64,000 nt of DNA, from positions 868,001-932,000 of the forward strand of contig CP131915.1 of assembly GCA_030704225.1 (NCBI GenBank), given 5' to 3'. Under the pieces are notes generated by a model. That model was not told the origin of the DNA. It worked only from the letters and a program-made list of their open reading frames with translations, and did no database searches. Positions 34,528-43,488 of the stretch are shown here, one piece after another (positions within the stretch are counted from its first letter, which is position 1; every line of letters starts with the position of its first letter). A program made the translations under genes and the position numbers. This DNA is from Kosakonia sp. H02. GTDB taxonomy: Bacteria; Pseudomonadota; Gammaproteobacteria; Enterobacterales; Enterobacteriaceae.

Positions 34528-34863
34528 TTTCTTTCCCCAGAAGCACGTTTACTTCACAAATATTTCACACTTATATTAACACACTATTGACAAATCATCC
34601 TGCCAGTCACGTAGAAAAGGTCACATCCCGCGTAGCGTGTGGGCTAGCCGCTCATTTATCAGGGTCTTATGGGAGCGAGGGCAAGCCAACTTTTCGGCTA
34701 TATGTACCCGTTTCTGCGATCTAACTCAACTTTTTTCACTACAATAGTGTGACTTTTTACACCAAGAGATTTTACATAAAATAAACAAACATGTCTGAAG
34801 GTAAGTGGTTTCAGGTTGACATGTATCAAAGAAGGGAGCGTTTTCGCTCCCTGTTCAGGCGGG
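34528..34863. other. 336-bp intergenic region between yejG and bcr
   Basis: Holds the yejG promoter at its left and the bcr terminator at its right. In between is an inverted repeat at 34789-34824 (ACATGTC...GACATGT with inner TGAA/TTCA). A short plus-strand frame begins at ATG 34791 (MSEGKWFQVDMYQRR) and runs 46 codons to 34931, but it reads through the bcr terminator stem and lacks a clear ribosome site, so I do not call it a gene. Confidence 0.4.
34833..34852 (-). terminator. Terminator-like hairpin after bcr
   Basis: AGGGAGCG-TTTT-CGCTCCCT perfect 8-bp stem, 12 bp past the bcr stop on the minus strand. The following tract (TCTTTG) is only weakly T-rich. Confidence 0.65.
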
Positions 34864-36057
34864 TTATGCCGGTTTTTTTGCCCGGCTGGCGTAGAGATAG
34901 AAAAGAATGGAGCAGGTCGCGCAGAAGGTGATTGACCAAATCATCGGCCAGGCGGAGTTGAATGTCGCCAGCGACAACAGCGCACCAACAATGGCCCCAA
35001 TACCGAAACGGAAGGTGCCCGCCAGCGATGACGCCGTACCCGCCATATGCGGAAACTCGTCGAGAATAACGGCCATCGCGTTGGAGGCCACAAGCGAAAC
35101 GCAGCCGACAAACGCCGCCACGCCGACAACCAGCGCCCAGAAACCGACATCCAGCAGCGCGGTCACCACCATCCACAGCGCCATTGCGAACTGGATCCAC
35201 AGCCCACTGCGGAACATGTTCAGCGCCCCGACCCGGCGCACAAAGCGGCCATTAATGATGGTCATCACAAACAGGAACACGATATTCAGCGCGAAGTAGT
35301 AACCAAAGTCCTGCGGCGAGACGTGGTTAATTTCGATATAAACAAACGGCCCGGCGCTGAGGAATGAGAACATCCCTGCAAAGCTGAAGCCGCTCGCCAG
35401 CATATAGCTGAGCACGCGTTTATGGCGAAACAGCGAGGCAAAGTTGCCGAGCGTGGTACGGATACGGAATTTCTGCCGCTTTTCGACCGGCAGCGTTTCG
35501 CGGATAAACACGGCAATCATCACCGATGCCAGCAGCGCGGCAATCGCCAGGATCCAGAAAATTGCATGCCAGTTAAACCAGACCAGCACCGCGCCACCGA
35601 TCATCGGCGCCAGCAGCGGCGCAATGGTGGTGACCAGCATCACAAACGACATCATGCGCGAAAACTCTTCTCGCGGGTAGATATCGCGCATCAGGGCGTT
35701 AATCACTACACTTGCAGCCGCGGCGGCAAGGCCGTGGAAAAAGCGCATGGTGATTAATTGCTCGATACTCTGCGCCAGCGCACAGGCCACGGCGGCAGCG
35801 GCGAAAATCAACGTGCCGCCAAGAATGACCGGCTTACGCCCGATGCTGTCGGCCATTGGCCCGTAAAGCAACTGTCCCAGCGCGAAGCCCAGAATATAAG
35901 TGCTGAGCGTCATCTGCGCGCTGCCCGCCGGTACGCCAAACTGGCCGGCAATCACCGGCAACGCGGGCAGATACATATCAATAGAGAGCGGCATTAACAT
36001 GGCCAACAGGCCAAGAATAAACACAATACTCAATGATGAGTGTGGCCTGCTGGTCAC
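34864..36057 (-). CDS. bcr: Bcr/CflA-family multidrug efflux transporter
   Basis: MFS drug/proton antiporter of the DHA1 group (12 helices), linked in E. coli to bicyclomycin and sulfonamide resistance and to dipeptide export. 397 residues. Helix 1 region VFILGLLAMLMPLSIDMYLPALPVIAGQFG. The MFS motif A-like loop is GPMADSIGRKPVILGG. Motif C is in TTIAPLLAPMIGG. It follows rsuA by 15 bp on the same strand and is probably cotranscribed with it. Confidence 0.96.
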   Translation of the reverse strand: MTSRPHSSLSIVFILGLLAMLMPLSIDMYLPALPVIAGQFGVPAGSAQMTLSTYILGFALGQLLYGPMADSIGRKPVILGGTLIFAAAAVACALAQSIEQLITMRFFHGLAAAAASVVINALMRDIYPREEFSRMMSFVMLVTTIAPLLAPMIGGAVLVWFNWHAIFWILAIAALLASVMIAVFIRETLPVEKRQKFRIRTTLGNFASLFRHKRVLSYMLASGFSFAGMFSFLSAGPFVYIEINHVSPQDFGYYFALNIVFLFVMTIINGRFVRRVGALNMFRSGLWIQFAMALWMVVTALLDVGFWALVVGVAAFVGCVSLVASNAMAVILDEFPHMAGTASSLAGTFRFGIGAIVGALLSLATFNSAWPMIWSITFCATCSILFYLYASRAKKPA

Positions 36058-36072
36058 GAAAGTCTCCTGAAA

Positions 36073-36780
36073 TTAACGAACGGGCATGCCAACACTGGCA
36101 ATTTCATCTTCGGTAAGCGGACGGTATTCGCCCGGCGCCAGATCTTCATCCAGCGTAATCGCGCCAATGCGCTCGCGGTGCAGTGCGACGACATGATTAC
36201 CGACGGCAGCAAACATGCGTTTTACCTGGTGATAACGCCCTTCGCTAATGGTCAGGCGCACCTGCGTGGGGGTAATCACCTCCAGTACCGCGGGTTTAGT
36301 GAGATCTTTTTCATTATGTAACTGCACGCCATGGGCGAACTGCGCGCCGGTGTCGTCCGCCACCGGCGATTCGAGGGTCACCAGGTAGGTTTTTTCGCAG
36401 TGATGGCGCGGCGACGTAATGCGGTGCGACCATTGACCATCGTCGGTCATCAGCACCAGCCCGGTGGTATCAATATCCAGCCGTCCGGCGGCGTGCAGCT
36501 TGTACGCTACCGGCTCATCAAGGAAATAGAGCACCGTTGGATGATCCGGATCGTCCGTTGAACAGACGTAACCTTCCGGTTTGTTGAGCATAAAATAACG
36601 CGGACCATTTTGCTGAACCAGGGTATTGCCGTCGTATTCAACCTCGTGCTCAGGTTGCAATTTAAATGAAGAATCTTTGACGATATCGCCGTCGACAGTA
36701 ACACGGCTGCCGCGGATTTCACGCCCTGCAATGGCGCGGCTTACGCCGAGTTGCTGAGCGATAAACTTATCAAGTCGCAT
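36073..36780 (-). CDS. rsuA: 16S rRNA pseudouridine(516) synthase
   Basis: Makes pseudouridine 516 in 16S rRNA. N-terminal S4 domain (MRLDKFIAQQLGVSRAIAGREIRGSRVTVDG) and an RsuA-type catalytic domain with the active aspartate in AAGRLDIDTTGLVLMTDDG. A KTYLVTLE segment and GRYHQVKRMFAAVGNHV follow. I start at ATG 36780, giving 235 residues (E. coli 231); the open frame to 36861 has no homologous sequence. Confidence 0.97.
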   Translation of the reverse strand: MRLDKFIAQQLGVSRAIAGREIRGSRVTVDGDIVKDSSFKLQPEHEVEYDGNTLVQQNGPRYFMLNKPEGYVCSTDDPDHPTVLYFLDEPVAYKLHAAGRLDIDTTGLVLMTDDGQWSHRITSPRHHCEKTYLVTLESPVADDTGAQFAHGVQLHNEKDLTKPAVLEVITPTQVRLTISEGRYHQVKRMFAAVGNHVVALHRERIGAITLDEDLAPGEYRPLTEDEIASVGMPVR

Positions 36781-36928
36781 GAAATTTTTTAGCCTGTATG
36801 GTGCTGGATGCGGGCAAATCGCCTGCAAAAGAAATGAATGCCCTGACAGTATAGCGAGCATCCCAAACCGCTCAAAGGAAAGATTCGTGGCATAATAAGC
36901 GCCGTTAATCTGTAACCCCGTCGAGACA

Positions 36929-38689
36929 ATGACTTTTACGCTACGCCCCTATCAACGCGAAGCGGTGGATGCCACCCTCGCCCATTTTCGTCAACACGCC
37001 GAGCCTGCGGTGATTGTGCTGCCAACCGGTGCAGGGAAAAGCCTGGTCATTGCCGAGCTGGCACGGCTGGCGCGCGGTCGTGTGCTGGTGCTGGCGCATG
37101 TCAAAGAGCTGGTCGCGCAGAACCACGCGAAATATGTCGCGCTGGGGCTGGAAGCGGATATTTTCGCCGCCGGGCTAAAGCGTAAACAGAGCTTCGGCAA
37201 AGTGGTGTTCGGCAGCGTGCAATCCGTGGCGCGCAACCTTGCGCAATTTCAGAGCGAGTTTTCCCTGCTGGTGGTGGATGAGTGCCACCGTATCAGCGAT
37301 GACGATGACAGCCAGTATCAGCAAATCCTCACTCACCTGCGCGAAGTGAACCCTCACATCCGTTTGCTCGGGCTGACGGCGACCCCGTTTCGCCTGGGCA
37401 AAGGCTGGATCTATCGCTTTCATTATCACGGAATGGTGCGCGGCGATGAAAAAGCGCTGTTTCGCGACTGCATTTATGAATTACCGCTGCGCTATATGAT
37501 CAAGCACGGCTATCTCACCCCGCCGGAGCGGCTGGATATGCCAGTGGTGCAGTACGATTTCAGCCGCTTGCAGGCACAAAGTAATGGCTTGTTCAGCGAA
37601 GCGGACATGAACCATGAACTGAAGAAGCAGAAGCGTATTACGCCGCACATTATCAGCCAGATAATTGAGTTTGCGCAGACCCGCAAAGGGGTGATGATTT
37701 TTGCCGCCACCGTCGAGCACGCGCGGGAAATCACCGGCTTGCTGCCCGCTGACGACGCGGCATTAATCACAGGAGAAACGCCCGGCCCGCAGCGTGATGC
37801 ATTGATTGAAGCCTTTAAAAATCAGCAGTTCCGTTATCTGGTGAACGTCGCGGTATTGACTACGGGTTTTGATGCGCCGCACGTCGATCTGATTGCCATT
37901 TTGCGCCCGACCGAGTCTGTCAGCCTGTATCAGCAAATTGTTGGTCGAGGTCTGCGCCTGGCGCCCGGCAAAACCGACTGCCTGATTCTGGATTACGCTG
38001 GCAACCCGCACGACCTCTACGCACCAGAAATCGGTGCGCCGAAAGGCAAAAGTGATAACGTCCCGGTGCAGGTTTTCTGCCCCGGCTGCGGGTTCGCCAA
38101 TACCTTCTGGGGAAAAACCACCGCTGACGGCACGCTGATTGAACATTTTGGCCGCCGCTGCCAGGGCTGGTTTGAAGATGATGAAGGCCACCGCGAGCAG
38201 TGCGATTACCGCTTCCGCTTTAAAAACTGCCCGCAGTGCAACGCGGAAAACGATATTGCCGCCCGCCGCTGCCGCAGTTGCGATACGGTGCTTGTCGACC
38301 CGGACGATATGCTGAAAGCGGCGCTTAAGCTGAAAGATGCGCTGGTTCTGCGCTGTAGCGGCATGGCCTTGCAACACGGGGCCGACGAGAAAGGCGAATG
38401 GCTGAAAATCACCTATTACGATGAAGATGGCGCGGATGTGAGTGAGCGCTTCCGTTTGCAGACACCGGCTCAGCGCACCGCCTTTGAACAACTGTTTATT
38501 CGCCCGCACACGCGTACGCCGGGTGTGCCGTTACGCTGGATTGTCGCGGCGGACATCATTGCGCAGCAGGCGCTATTGCGCCATCCCGATTTTGTCGTTG
38601 CGCGCATGAAAGGCCAGTACTGGCAGGTGCGGGAAAAAGTGTTCGATTATGAAGGCCGTTTTCGTCGGGCACATGAATTACGCGGTTAA
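36929..38689 (+). CDS. radD: SF2 helicase-like DNA repair protein RadD (YejH)
   Basis: Superfamily 2 ATPase acting in double-strand break repair with RecA in E. coli. 586 residues, the same as E. coli. Motifs: LPTGAGKSLV (Walker A), VVDECHRI (DECH box), LTATPFR, ATVEHAREI, TTGFDAPHVDLI and QIVGRGLRLAPGK. The C-terminus has a zinc-finger region with cysteines (FCPGCGFANTF; NCPQCNAENDIAARRCRSC). Divergent from rsuA. Confidence 0.97.
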   Translation: MTFTLRPYQREAVDATLAHFRQHAEPAVIVLPTGAGKSLVIAELARLARGRVLVLAHVKELVAQNHAKYVALGLEADIFAAGLKRKQSFGKVVFGSVQSVARNLAQFQSEFSLLVVDECHRISDDDDSQYQQILTHLREVNPHIRLLGLTATPFRLGKGWIYRFHYHGMVRGDEKALFRDCIYELPLRYMIKHGYLTPPERLDMPVVQYDFSRLQAQSNGLFSEADMNHELKKQKRITPHIISQIIEFAQTRKGVMIFAATVEHAREITGLLPADDAALITGETPGPQRDALIEAFKNQQFRYLVNVAVLTTGFDAPHVDLIAILRPTESVSLYQQIVGRGLRLAPGKTDCLILDYAGNPHDLYAPEIGAPKGKSDNVPVQVFCPGCGFANTFWGKTTADGTLIEHFGRRCQGWFEDDEGHREQCDYRFRFKNCPQCNAENDIAARRCRSCDTVLVDPDDMLKAALKLKDALVLRCSGMALQHGADEKGEWLKITYYDEDGADVSERFRLQTPAQRTAFEQLFIRPHTRTPGVPLRWIVAADIIAQQALLRHPDFVVARMKGQYWQVREKVFDYEGRFRRAHELRG

Positions 38690-38812
38690 ACGTGCTTTTG
38701 ATTGATGTATCGAACATTCGGGGATAGAATACCGCCCGCTTTTGCATCCGCAAAGCCGATCATCTGCCTGTTGCTGGGTCGCCTGTAACAGGATTATTTA
38801 AGAGAGATTCAA

Positions 38813-39097
38813 ATGTTTACTATCAACGCTGAAGTACGTAAAGAGCAGGGTAAGGGTGCGAGCCGCCGCCTGCGTATTGCTAACAAGTTCCCGGCTATCG
38901 TTTACGGTGGAACTGAAGCACCTATCGCTATCGAACTGGATCACGACAAACTGTGGAACATGCAGGCAAAACCTGAGTTCTATAGCGAAATTCTGACCAT
39001 CGCTGTTGATGGCAAAGAAGTGAAAGTTAAAGTTCAGGCTGTTCAACGTCATCCGTTCAAAGCCAAACTGAGCCACATCGACTTCGTTCGCGCTTAA
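38813..39097 (+). CDS. rplY: 50S ribosomal protein L25
   Basis: 5S rRNA-binding protein of the large subunit, 94 residues as in E. coli (short, non-CTC form). It starts MFTINAEVRKEQGKGASRRLR and ends HPFKAKLSHIDFVRA. AGAGAG ribosome site just upstream. A strong terminator follows 20 bp after the stop codon and separates it from convergent yejK. Confidence 0.98.
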   Translation: MFTINAEVRKEQGKGASRRLRIANKFPAIVYGGTEAPIAIELDHDKLWNMQAKPEFYSEILTIAVDGKEVKVKVQAVQRHPFKAKLSHIDFVRA

Positions 39098-39116
39098 TCG
39101 CTGACAAGTTGAAGGA

Positions 39117-39141
39117 AACCCCGCTCCGGCGGGGTTTTTTT
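39117..39141 (+). terminator. Rho-independent terminator after rplY
   Basis: AACCCCGC-TCCG-GCGGGGTT stem followed by a T-run, 20 bp past the rplY stop; it lies right before the yejK 3' end. Confidence 0.88.
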
Positions 39142-39146
39142 ATGGC

Positions 39147-40154
39147 TTATTTTCCGCCGTTAAAACGACGCTGTAGCTGGTCGCGCAGGTTCGGCGGCGT
39201 GCCTTTGATAGTCAGCGTGTCCGTTGCCGGATCCCAGAAAATACGCTCCCCGAGCAACAACGCATCGAAATTGATTGTCAGACCGCCGCCGCTTCCGGCG
39301 TATTTGGTCAATTGGCGCAGGGTGCTGCGATCCGCCGGGAAACTCTCTTCCAGCTCGTAGCCCTGATCTGCGGTGAACGCTTCAAAACTGACTTCGCTAA
39401 CGCCCGCCAGCTCTTTAGAGAGCGAGGCCAGTTCAATCTCTTCGCCCGCCTGCAATTGTTCATTGCAGTAGGTATAAACCTGCTGGCGTACCGTCTGGCG
39501 CTCTGATTTATCCAGCTCTGCCTGAGCGGTAAAGTCATCCACGGCTTGCAGCAAACCCCGGTTTTGCGCTTTGGCGTTCAGCCCTTCGCTGGCCCCGAGG
39601 AAATCCATAAAGAAATCGGCAACTTTACGCCCTACCCGCCCTTTCAGGAAGGTCAGATAGCGGGTAGATTCCGGGTTGGTTTCCCACTCGGTAAGATCAA
39701 TTCGCGCGACGATATCGGCGTGATTGATATCCAGATAATGCGTCGAGCTGATATCCAGATTTTCATTAACGCGCATGCTGCTTAAGTTGTTCAGCACCGC
39801 GACCAGCAAGTACTCCACGGCCAGGTAACGGTAGTGGCAAAACAGCACAATGCCGCCATCGGCAAAGGGATATTTCGCCAGTTCATCACGTAAGCGCCCG
39901 GTTGCCGCGCGGCTGAAGGCAAGGAATTCTTCTTCGCCCTGACGCTGGAGACGCAGCGCCTGCGCCAGTTCGCTCTCTTCATTAAACAGGCCGTAGGCTT
40001 TATTTTTCGCGCTATAAACCCGGTGCAGCTCTGCCACCATCTCTTCAACAGGCGCGGTAGGTTCCAGCAAAGAATCGCGCAACACCAGTTCAAGGGTCTG
40101 CTCATCACGCTTGATAAGCTGGTGCAGGGCAATCTGGTTGATGTCCAGACTCAT
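39147..40154 (-). CDS. yejK: Nucleoid-associated protein YejK (NdpA)
   Basis: Nucleoid-associated protein, 335 residues as in E. coli. It starts MSLDINQIALHQLIKRDEQTLELVLRDSLL and contains the family segments FCHYRYLAVEYLLVAVLNN and RIDLTEWETNPESTRYLTFLKGRVGRKVADFF. I start at ATG 40154, not 40187. Divergent from yejL with 133 bp between. It is known as nucleoid-bound; a specific role is not established. Confidence 0.95.
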   Translation of the reverse strand: MSLDINQIALHQLIKRDEQTLELVLRDSLLEPTAPVEEMVAELHRVYSAKNKAYGLFNEESELAQALRLQRQGEEEFLAFSRAATGRLRDELAKYPFADGGIVLFCHYRYLAVEYLLVAVLNNLSSMRVNENLDISSTHYLDINHADIVARIDLTEWETNPESTRYLTFLKGRVGRKVADFFMDFLGASEGLNAKAQNRGLLQAVDDFTAQAELDKSERQTVRQQVYTYCNEQLQAGEEIELASLSKELAGVSEVSFEAFTADQGYELEESFPADRSTLRQLTKYAGSGGGLTINFDALLLGERIFWDPATDTLTIKGTPPNLRDQLQRRFNGGK

Positions 40155-40287
40155 GATAAACTCTCCTTTTAGACCGGCGGTATTCAACCACCACCAACGC
40201 GACTGTGCAACTGCTGATAAAAAAGCAGAAAAAAAGCTGTTGCTACGGTAAGATGTTGCCCTTTCATGAACAGACTGATTTCGATTT

Positions 40288-40515
40288 ATGCCACAAATCT
40301 CCCGCTACAGTGATGAACACGTTGAACAACTGCTCAGTGAGTTAGCCAACGTGCTGGAAAAACACCACGCCCCGACCGATCTCTCTTTGATGGTGCTGGG
40401 TAACATGGTGACAAACCTGATTAATACCAGCGTCGCGCCAGCGCAGCGTCAGGCAATCGCGAAGTCGTTCGCTCAGGCGTTGCAATCGTCCATTGGCGAC
40501 GACAAAGCGCATTAA
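40288..40515 (+). CDS. yejL: UPF0352 family protein YejL
   Basis: Small conserved protein of 75 residues (MPQISRYSDEHVEQLLSELANVLEKHHAPTDL...), equal in length to E. coli YejL. All-helical, no signal peptide, function unknown. It precedes yejM by 18 bp and is likely cotranscribed with it. Confidence 0.93.
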   Translation: MPQISRYSDEHVEQLLSELANVLEKHHAPTDLSLMVLGNMVTNLINTSVAPAQRQAIAKSFAQALQSSIGDDKAH

Positions 40516-40533
40516 GGGAAATATCGACAGTTT

Positions 40534-42294
40534 ATGGTGACCAATCGTCAGCGCTACCGTGAAAAAGTCTCCCAGATGGTGAGCTGGGGGCACTGGTTTG
40601 CGTTGTTCAACATTTTGTTGTCCATCGTGCTCGGTAGCCGTTATCTGTTTGTTGCCGACTGGCCGACCACCTTATCAGGCAGGATTTACTCTTACCTGAG
40701 CGTGGTCGGGCATTTCAGCTTTGTGGTGTTCGCTACCTACCTGCTGATTCTGTTCCCGCTGACATTTATCGTGATGTCGCAGCGGCTCATGCGCGTGTTG
40801 TCCGCGATCCTCGCCACCGCCGGTATGACGCTGCTGCTGATTGATAGCGAAGTTTTCACCCGTTTTCACCTGCACCTCAACCCCATCGTCTGGGAACTGG
40901 TTATTAACCCGGACCAGAACGAGATGGCGCGCGACTGGCAACTGATGTTTATCAGCGTGCCGGTTATTTTGTTAATTGAGATGCTGTTCGCGACCTGGAG
41001 CTGGCAAAAACTGCGCAGCCTTACCCGCCGTCGCCACTACGCCAAACCGCTGGCCGCATTTTTCTTCGTCGCCTTTGTTGCCACCCATGTGATGTACATT
41101 TGGGCAGACGCCAATTTCTATCGACCGATTACCATGCAACGCGCCAACCTGCCGCTTTCCTACCCGATGACCGCGCGTCGTTTTCTTGAAAAACACGGGC
41201 TGCTGGATGCGCAGGATTATCAGCGCCGTCTGGTGGAGCAGGGCAACCCGGAAGCGGTATCGGTGCAATATCCGTTAAGCGATCTGCGCTATCTCGATAT
41301 GGGTTCCGGCCAGAATGTGCTGTTGATTACCGTCGACGGGCTTAATTACTCCCGCTACGAAAAACAGATGCCGCAACTGGCGAGCTTCGCCGGGCAAAAC
41401 GTTAACTTTACGCAGCATATGAGCGCGGGCAATAACGCAGATAATGGCTATTTCGGTCTGTTCTACGGGATTTCACCGAGCTATATGGATGGCGTGCTGT
41501 CGGCGCGCATTCCGGCTGCGCTGATTACTGCCCTGAATCAGCAGGGTTACCAGCTGGGCCTGTTCTCGTCCGACGGGTTTAGTAGCCCGCTCTATCGCCA
41601 GGCATTGCTATCTGATTTCTCGCTGCCACCGGCCAAAACCCAGAGCGATGAGCAAACTGCCGATCAATGGATCAACTGGCTGGGGCATGATGCGCAGGAA
41701 GATAACCGCTGGTTCTCGTGGATCTCATTAAACGGCACCGCAACACCGGATCCCTCTCAGCCAGGCTTCACCCGCAAGTACAGCCGTGCAGCCGCCGATG
41801 TTGATGCGCAGATTGCCCGCGTGCTGGATGCCCTTCGCGCCTCCGGGAAAATGGACAATACCGTGGTGATTATTACCGCCGGGCGCGGTATTCCGGCGAA
41901 CAAAGACGAGGCGAATTTCGACTGGTCACGCAGCAAATTACATGTTCCGTTGGTGGTGCACTGGCCGGGTACGCCAGCGCAGCGTATTGCGAAGCTGACC
42001 GATCATCAGGATGTGATGACGACGTTAATGCAGCGTCTGCTGCACGTCAGCACGCCAGCTAATGAATATTCACAAGGTCAGGATCTGTTTACCGCCGCCC
42101 GTCGCCATAACTGGGTGACCGCCGCCAATAGCAATACGCTGGCGATCACCACGCCGCAGATGACCCTGGTGCTGAATCAGAATGGCAGTTACCAGACCTG
42201 GGACGCGCAGGGGAATAAAATCCACGATGAGAAACCGCAGTTGAGTCTGCTGTTGCAAGTCCTTACGGATGAAAAACGTTTTATCGCTAACTGA
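40534..42294 (+). CDS. yejM: Inner-membrane regulator of LPS synthesis LapC (YejM/PbgA)
   Basis: Essential in E. coli: it couples LPS level to LpxC stability through LapB and FtsH. 586 residues. Five N-terminal helices (from about residue 22 to 190) and a periplasmic sulfatase-like domain (LLITVDGLNYSRYEKQMP; HMSAGNNADNGYFGLFYG; VVIITAGRGIP), which lacks some catalytic residues of true hydrolases in E. coli. It ends 76 bp before tRNA-Pro. Confidence 0.96.
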   Translation: MVTNRQRYREKVSQMVSWGHWFALFNILLSIVLGSRYLFVADWPTTLSGRIYSYLSVVGHFSFVVFATYLLILFPLTFIVMSQRLMRVLSAILATAGMTLLLIDSEVFTRFHLHLNPIVWELVINPDQNEMARDWQLMFISVPVILLIEMLFATWSWQKLRSLTRRRHYAKPLAAFFFVAFVATHVMYIWADANFYRPITMQRANLPLSYPMTARRFLEKHGLLDAQDYQRRLVEQGNPEAVSVQYPLSDLRYLDMGSGQNVLLITVDGLNYSRYEKQMPQLASFAGQNVNFTQHMSAGNNADNGYFGLFYGISPSYMDGVLSARIPAALITALNQQGYQLGLFSSDGFSSPLYRQALLSDFSLPPAKTQSDEQTADQWINWLGHDAQEDNRWFSWISLNGTATPDPSQPGFTRKYSRAAADVDAQIARVLDALRASGKMDNTVVIITAGRGIPANKDEANFDWSRSKLHVPLVVHWPGTPAQRIAKLTDHQDVMTTLMQRLLHVSTPANEYSQGQDLFTAARRHNWVTAANSNTLAITTPQMTLVLNQNGSYQTWDAQGNKIHDEKPQLSLLLQVLTDEKRFIAN

Positions 42295-42329
42295 TTGATT
42301 ATTTATGAATCACTCAGGCGACCCGTCAC

Positions 42330-42357
42330 TTGCAATCAGCCAGGAAACGGGTAGTAT
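42330..42357 (+). promoter_or_regulatory. Promoter of proL
   Basis: TTGCAA (42330-42335), 16-bp spacer and TAGTAT (42352-42357), followed by a GC-rich discriminator (TAGCGCC) typical of stable-RNA promoters, 13 bp before the tRNA. Confidence 0.6.
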
Positions 42358-42370
42358 TAGCGCCACATGT

Positions 42371-42447
42371 CGGCACGTAGCGCAGCCTGGTAGCGCACTG
42401 TCATGGGGTGTCAGGGGTCGGAGGTTCAAATCCTCTCGTGCCGACCA
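42371..42447 (+). tRNA. proL: tRNA-Pro (anticodon GGG)
   Basis: 77 nt including encoded CCA. The acceptor stem CGGCACG pairs with CGTGCCG; the anticodon arm CTGTC-ATGGGGT-GTCAG gives anticodon GGG (codons CCC/CCU); the T arm contains GGTTCAAATCC. It follows yejM as in E. coli and is the left border of the divergent region. Confidence 0.97.
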
Positions 42448-42503
42448 AAAAATCCCCAACGTTTTGTTTGTTGAAATCCGGACAAGGCGACAAAAAGATT
42501 AAA

Positions 42504-42535
42504 CAGCAAGTTATTTATAACTTGCTGCTTTTTTT
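42504..42535 (+). terminator. Terminator after proL
   Basis: CAGCAAGTTA and TAACTTGCTG form a 10-bp stem around TTTA, followed by a run of T. An AAAAAGATT stretch on the left side would give a short U-tract for minus-strand transcripts from the lipoprotein gene as well. Confidence 0.85.
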
Positions 42536-42546
42536 TGCTAACTTAG

Positions 42547-42936
42547 TCACTCCCCTTCGGCCTGAAAACCAGTATCTGCGTGGAGAGCAAAATCAGCCTG
42601 AATTATCCTCTCTCTCTTCCGATTGTCATTGTCCACGCTGTAATAAACTACGTATTGTTTACCTGATTCAAAGCGATAGCCGAAAGTGGGAAGGCATTTA
42701 CCGCTCGCTGGAGTGAATGCTTGTTCATTCAGTGATTTTCGAAAACTGTCACTCTCCCCGGACTTACTGCCTATTTGAACATAGGAAATATGATCGCCGG
42801 GTTTAACGGCATAGGTAATACAGGGAGTAGTGCCCTTGAGCCGAACCTCAGCATTCTGAGTGTCTGGTAAACGATCGCCGACGCCAGGGCAACCTGCAAG
42901 GAGGCTTAGCGGACATAACAGCAGTAGCTTTCTCAT
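42547..42936 (-). CDS. Small lipoprotein, putative T6SS immunity-type
   Basis: A 129-residue lipoprotein: signal peptide MRKLLLLCPLSLLAGC, with lipidated Cys16 followed by Pro-Gly. The mature part starts PGVGDRLPDTQNAEV and contains TPCITYAVKPGDHISYVQI and GKCLPTFGYRFESGKQYVVYYSV. This pattern resembles the family annotated as putative T6SS immunity periplasmic lipoproteins in enterobacteria; that recognition is from memory. It begins 3 bp after the stop of the zincin gene, so the two are coupled. Low G+C (about 37-47% in lines I counted, against roughly 55-60% around). It could instead be an unrelated small lipoprotein. Confidence 0.7.
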   Translation of the reverse strand: MRKLLLLCPLSLLAGCPGVGDRLPDTQNAEVRLKGTTPCITYAVKPGDHISYVQIGSKSGESDSFRKSLNEQAFTPASGKCLPTFGYRFESGKQYVVYYSVDNDNRKRERIIQADFALHADTGFQAEGE

Positions 42937-42939
42937 GAC

Positions 42940-43488
42940 TCAGCCTCTTCCGGTAACAATTTTTTGATAGAGATAGGGGATATCACGAAAGTTATCATCG
43001 CCTCTGTATCTTCCCTGCTTCCCTTCCCTCTGAAACAACGACCAGGTGCTCATACCATAAACAAGAAGAAGCCAGTAGTCGGCAATAATAGATGCCTGCT
43101 GTTCAAGGGGATAATCAATAAGGTTTTTTTTATCAAGCTTATAGAAGTAATCAGCGGCCCAACTAAAAAGCCCTCTTGTCCTGACCCATTGTCCATGCTG
43201 ATGTTGCCAGACGTGGCCTAACTCATGGATGAAGACATGTTTACTCTGATCCAGCACATCACTGGCAGAAAAATCCGTCCTGTATCCTTCTTTCCTGAAC
43301 CAGAGTTCTCCGTTAGGAGCCATTGCATATCCGGGTCTCTGCAAACCGAACGGAAAATAACTGTCACAGTGAACCCATACATGGCTATAAACGATACTGT
43401 CGCCAAACACACGTTTTGCCATGGCAATTTCGCCTAAAGTCATCAGGCGCAACGTGCCTTCTTCTGGCTTAGTGCTATCGTTCTGCAT
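42940..43488 (-). CDS. Predicted zincin metallopeptidase, candidate T6SS effector
   Basis: A 182-residue protein with no signal peptide or membrane helix. It has a clear zincin site HELGHVWQHQHG (about residues 89-100), preceded by hydrophobic VFI, and a downstream EQQASIIADYW that could give the glutamate third ligand. The start resembles 'vgr-related' proteins (LMTLGEIAMAKRVFGDSIVYSHVWVH, then AMAPNGELWF). These proteins occur near or fused to VgrG/Rhs loci. ATG 43488 has AAGGA upstream. The frame stays open 35 codons further up, with no ATG/GTG/TTG. It forms an operon with the lipoprotein. Effector function and target are inference; no VgrG, PAAR or Hcp gene is in the window. Confidence 0.65.
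   Translation of the reverse strand: MQNDSTKPEEGTLRLMTLGEIAMAKRVFGDSIVYSHVWVHCDSYFPFGLQRPGYAMAPNGELWFRKEGYRTDFSASDVLDQSKHVFIHELGHVWQHQHGQWVRTRGLFSWAADYFYKLDKKNLIDYPLEQQASIIADYWLLLVYGMSTWSLFQREGKQGRYRGDDNFRDIPYLYQKIVTGRG

Noticed and set aside
42940..43488. Zincin as a housekeeping protease (HtpX/YcaL/SprT type)
   Set aside because: No membrane segments or signal peptide, unlike HtpX or YcaL, and the N-terminal motif set does not fit SprT.
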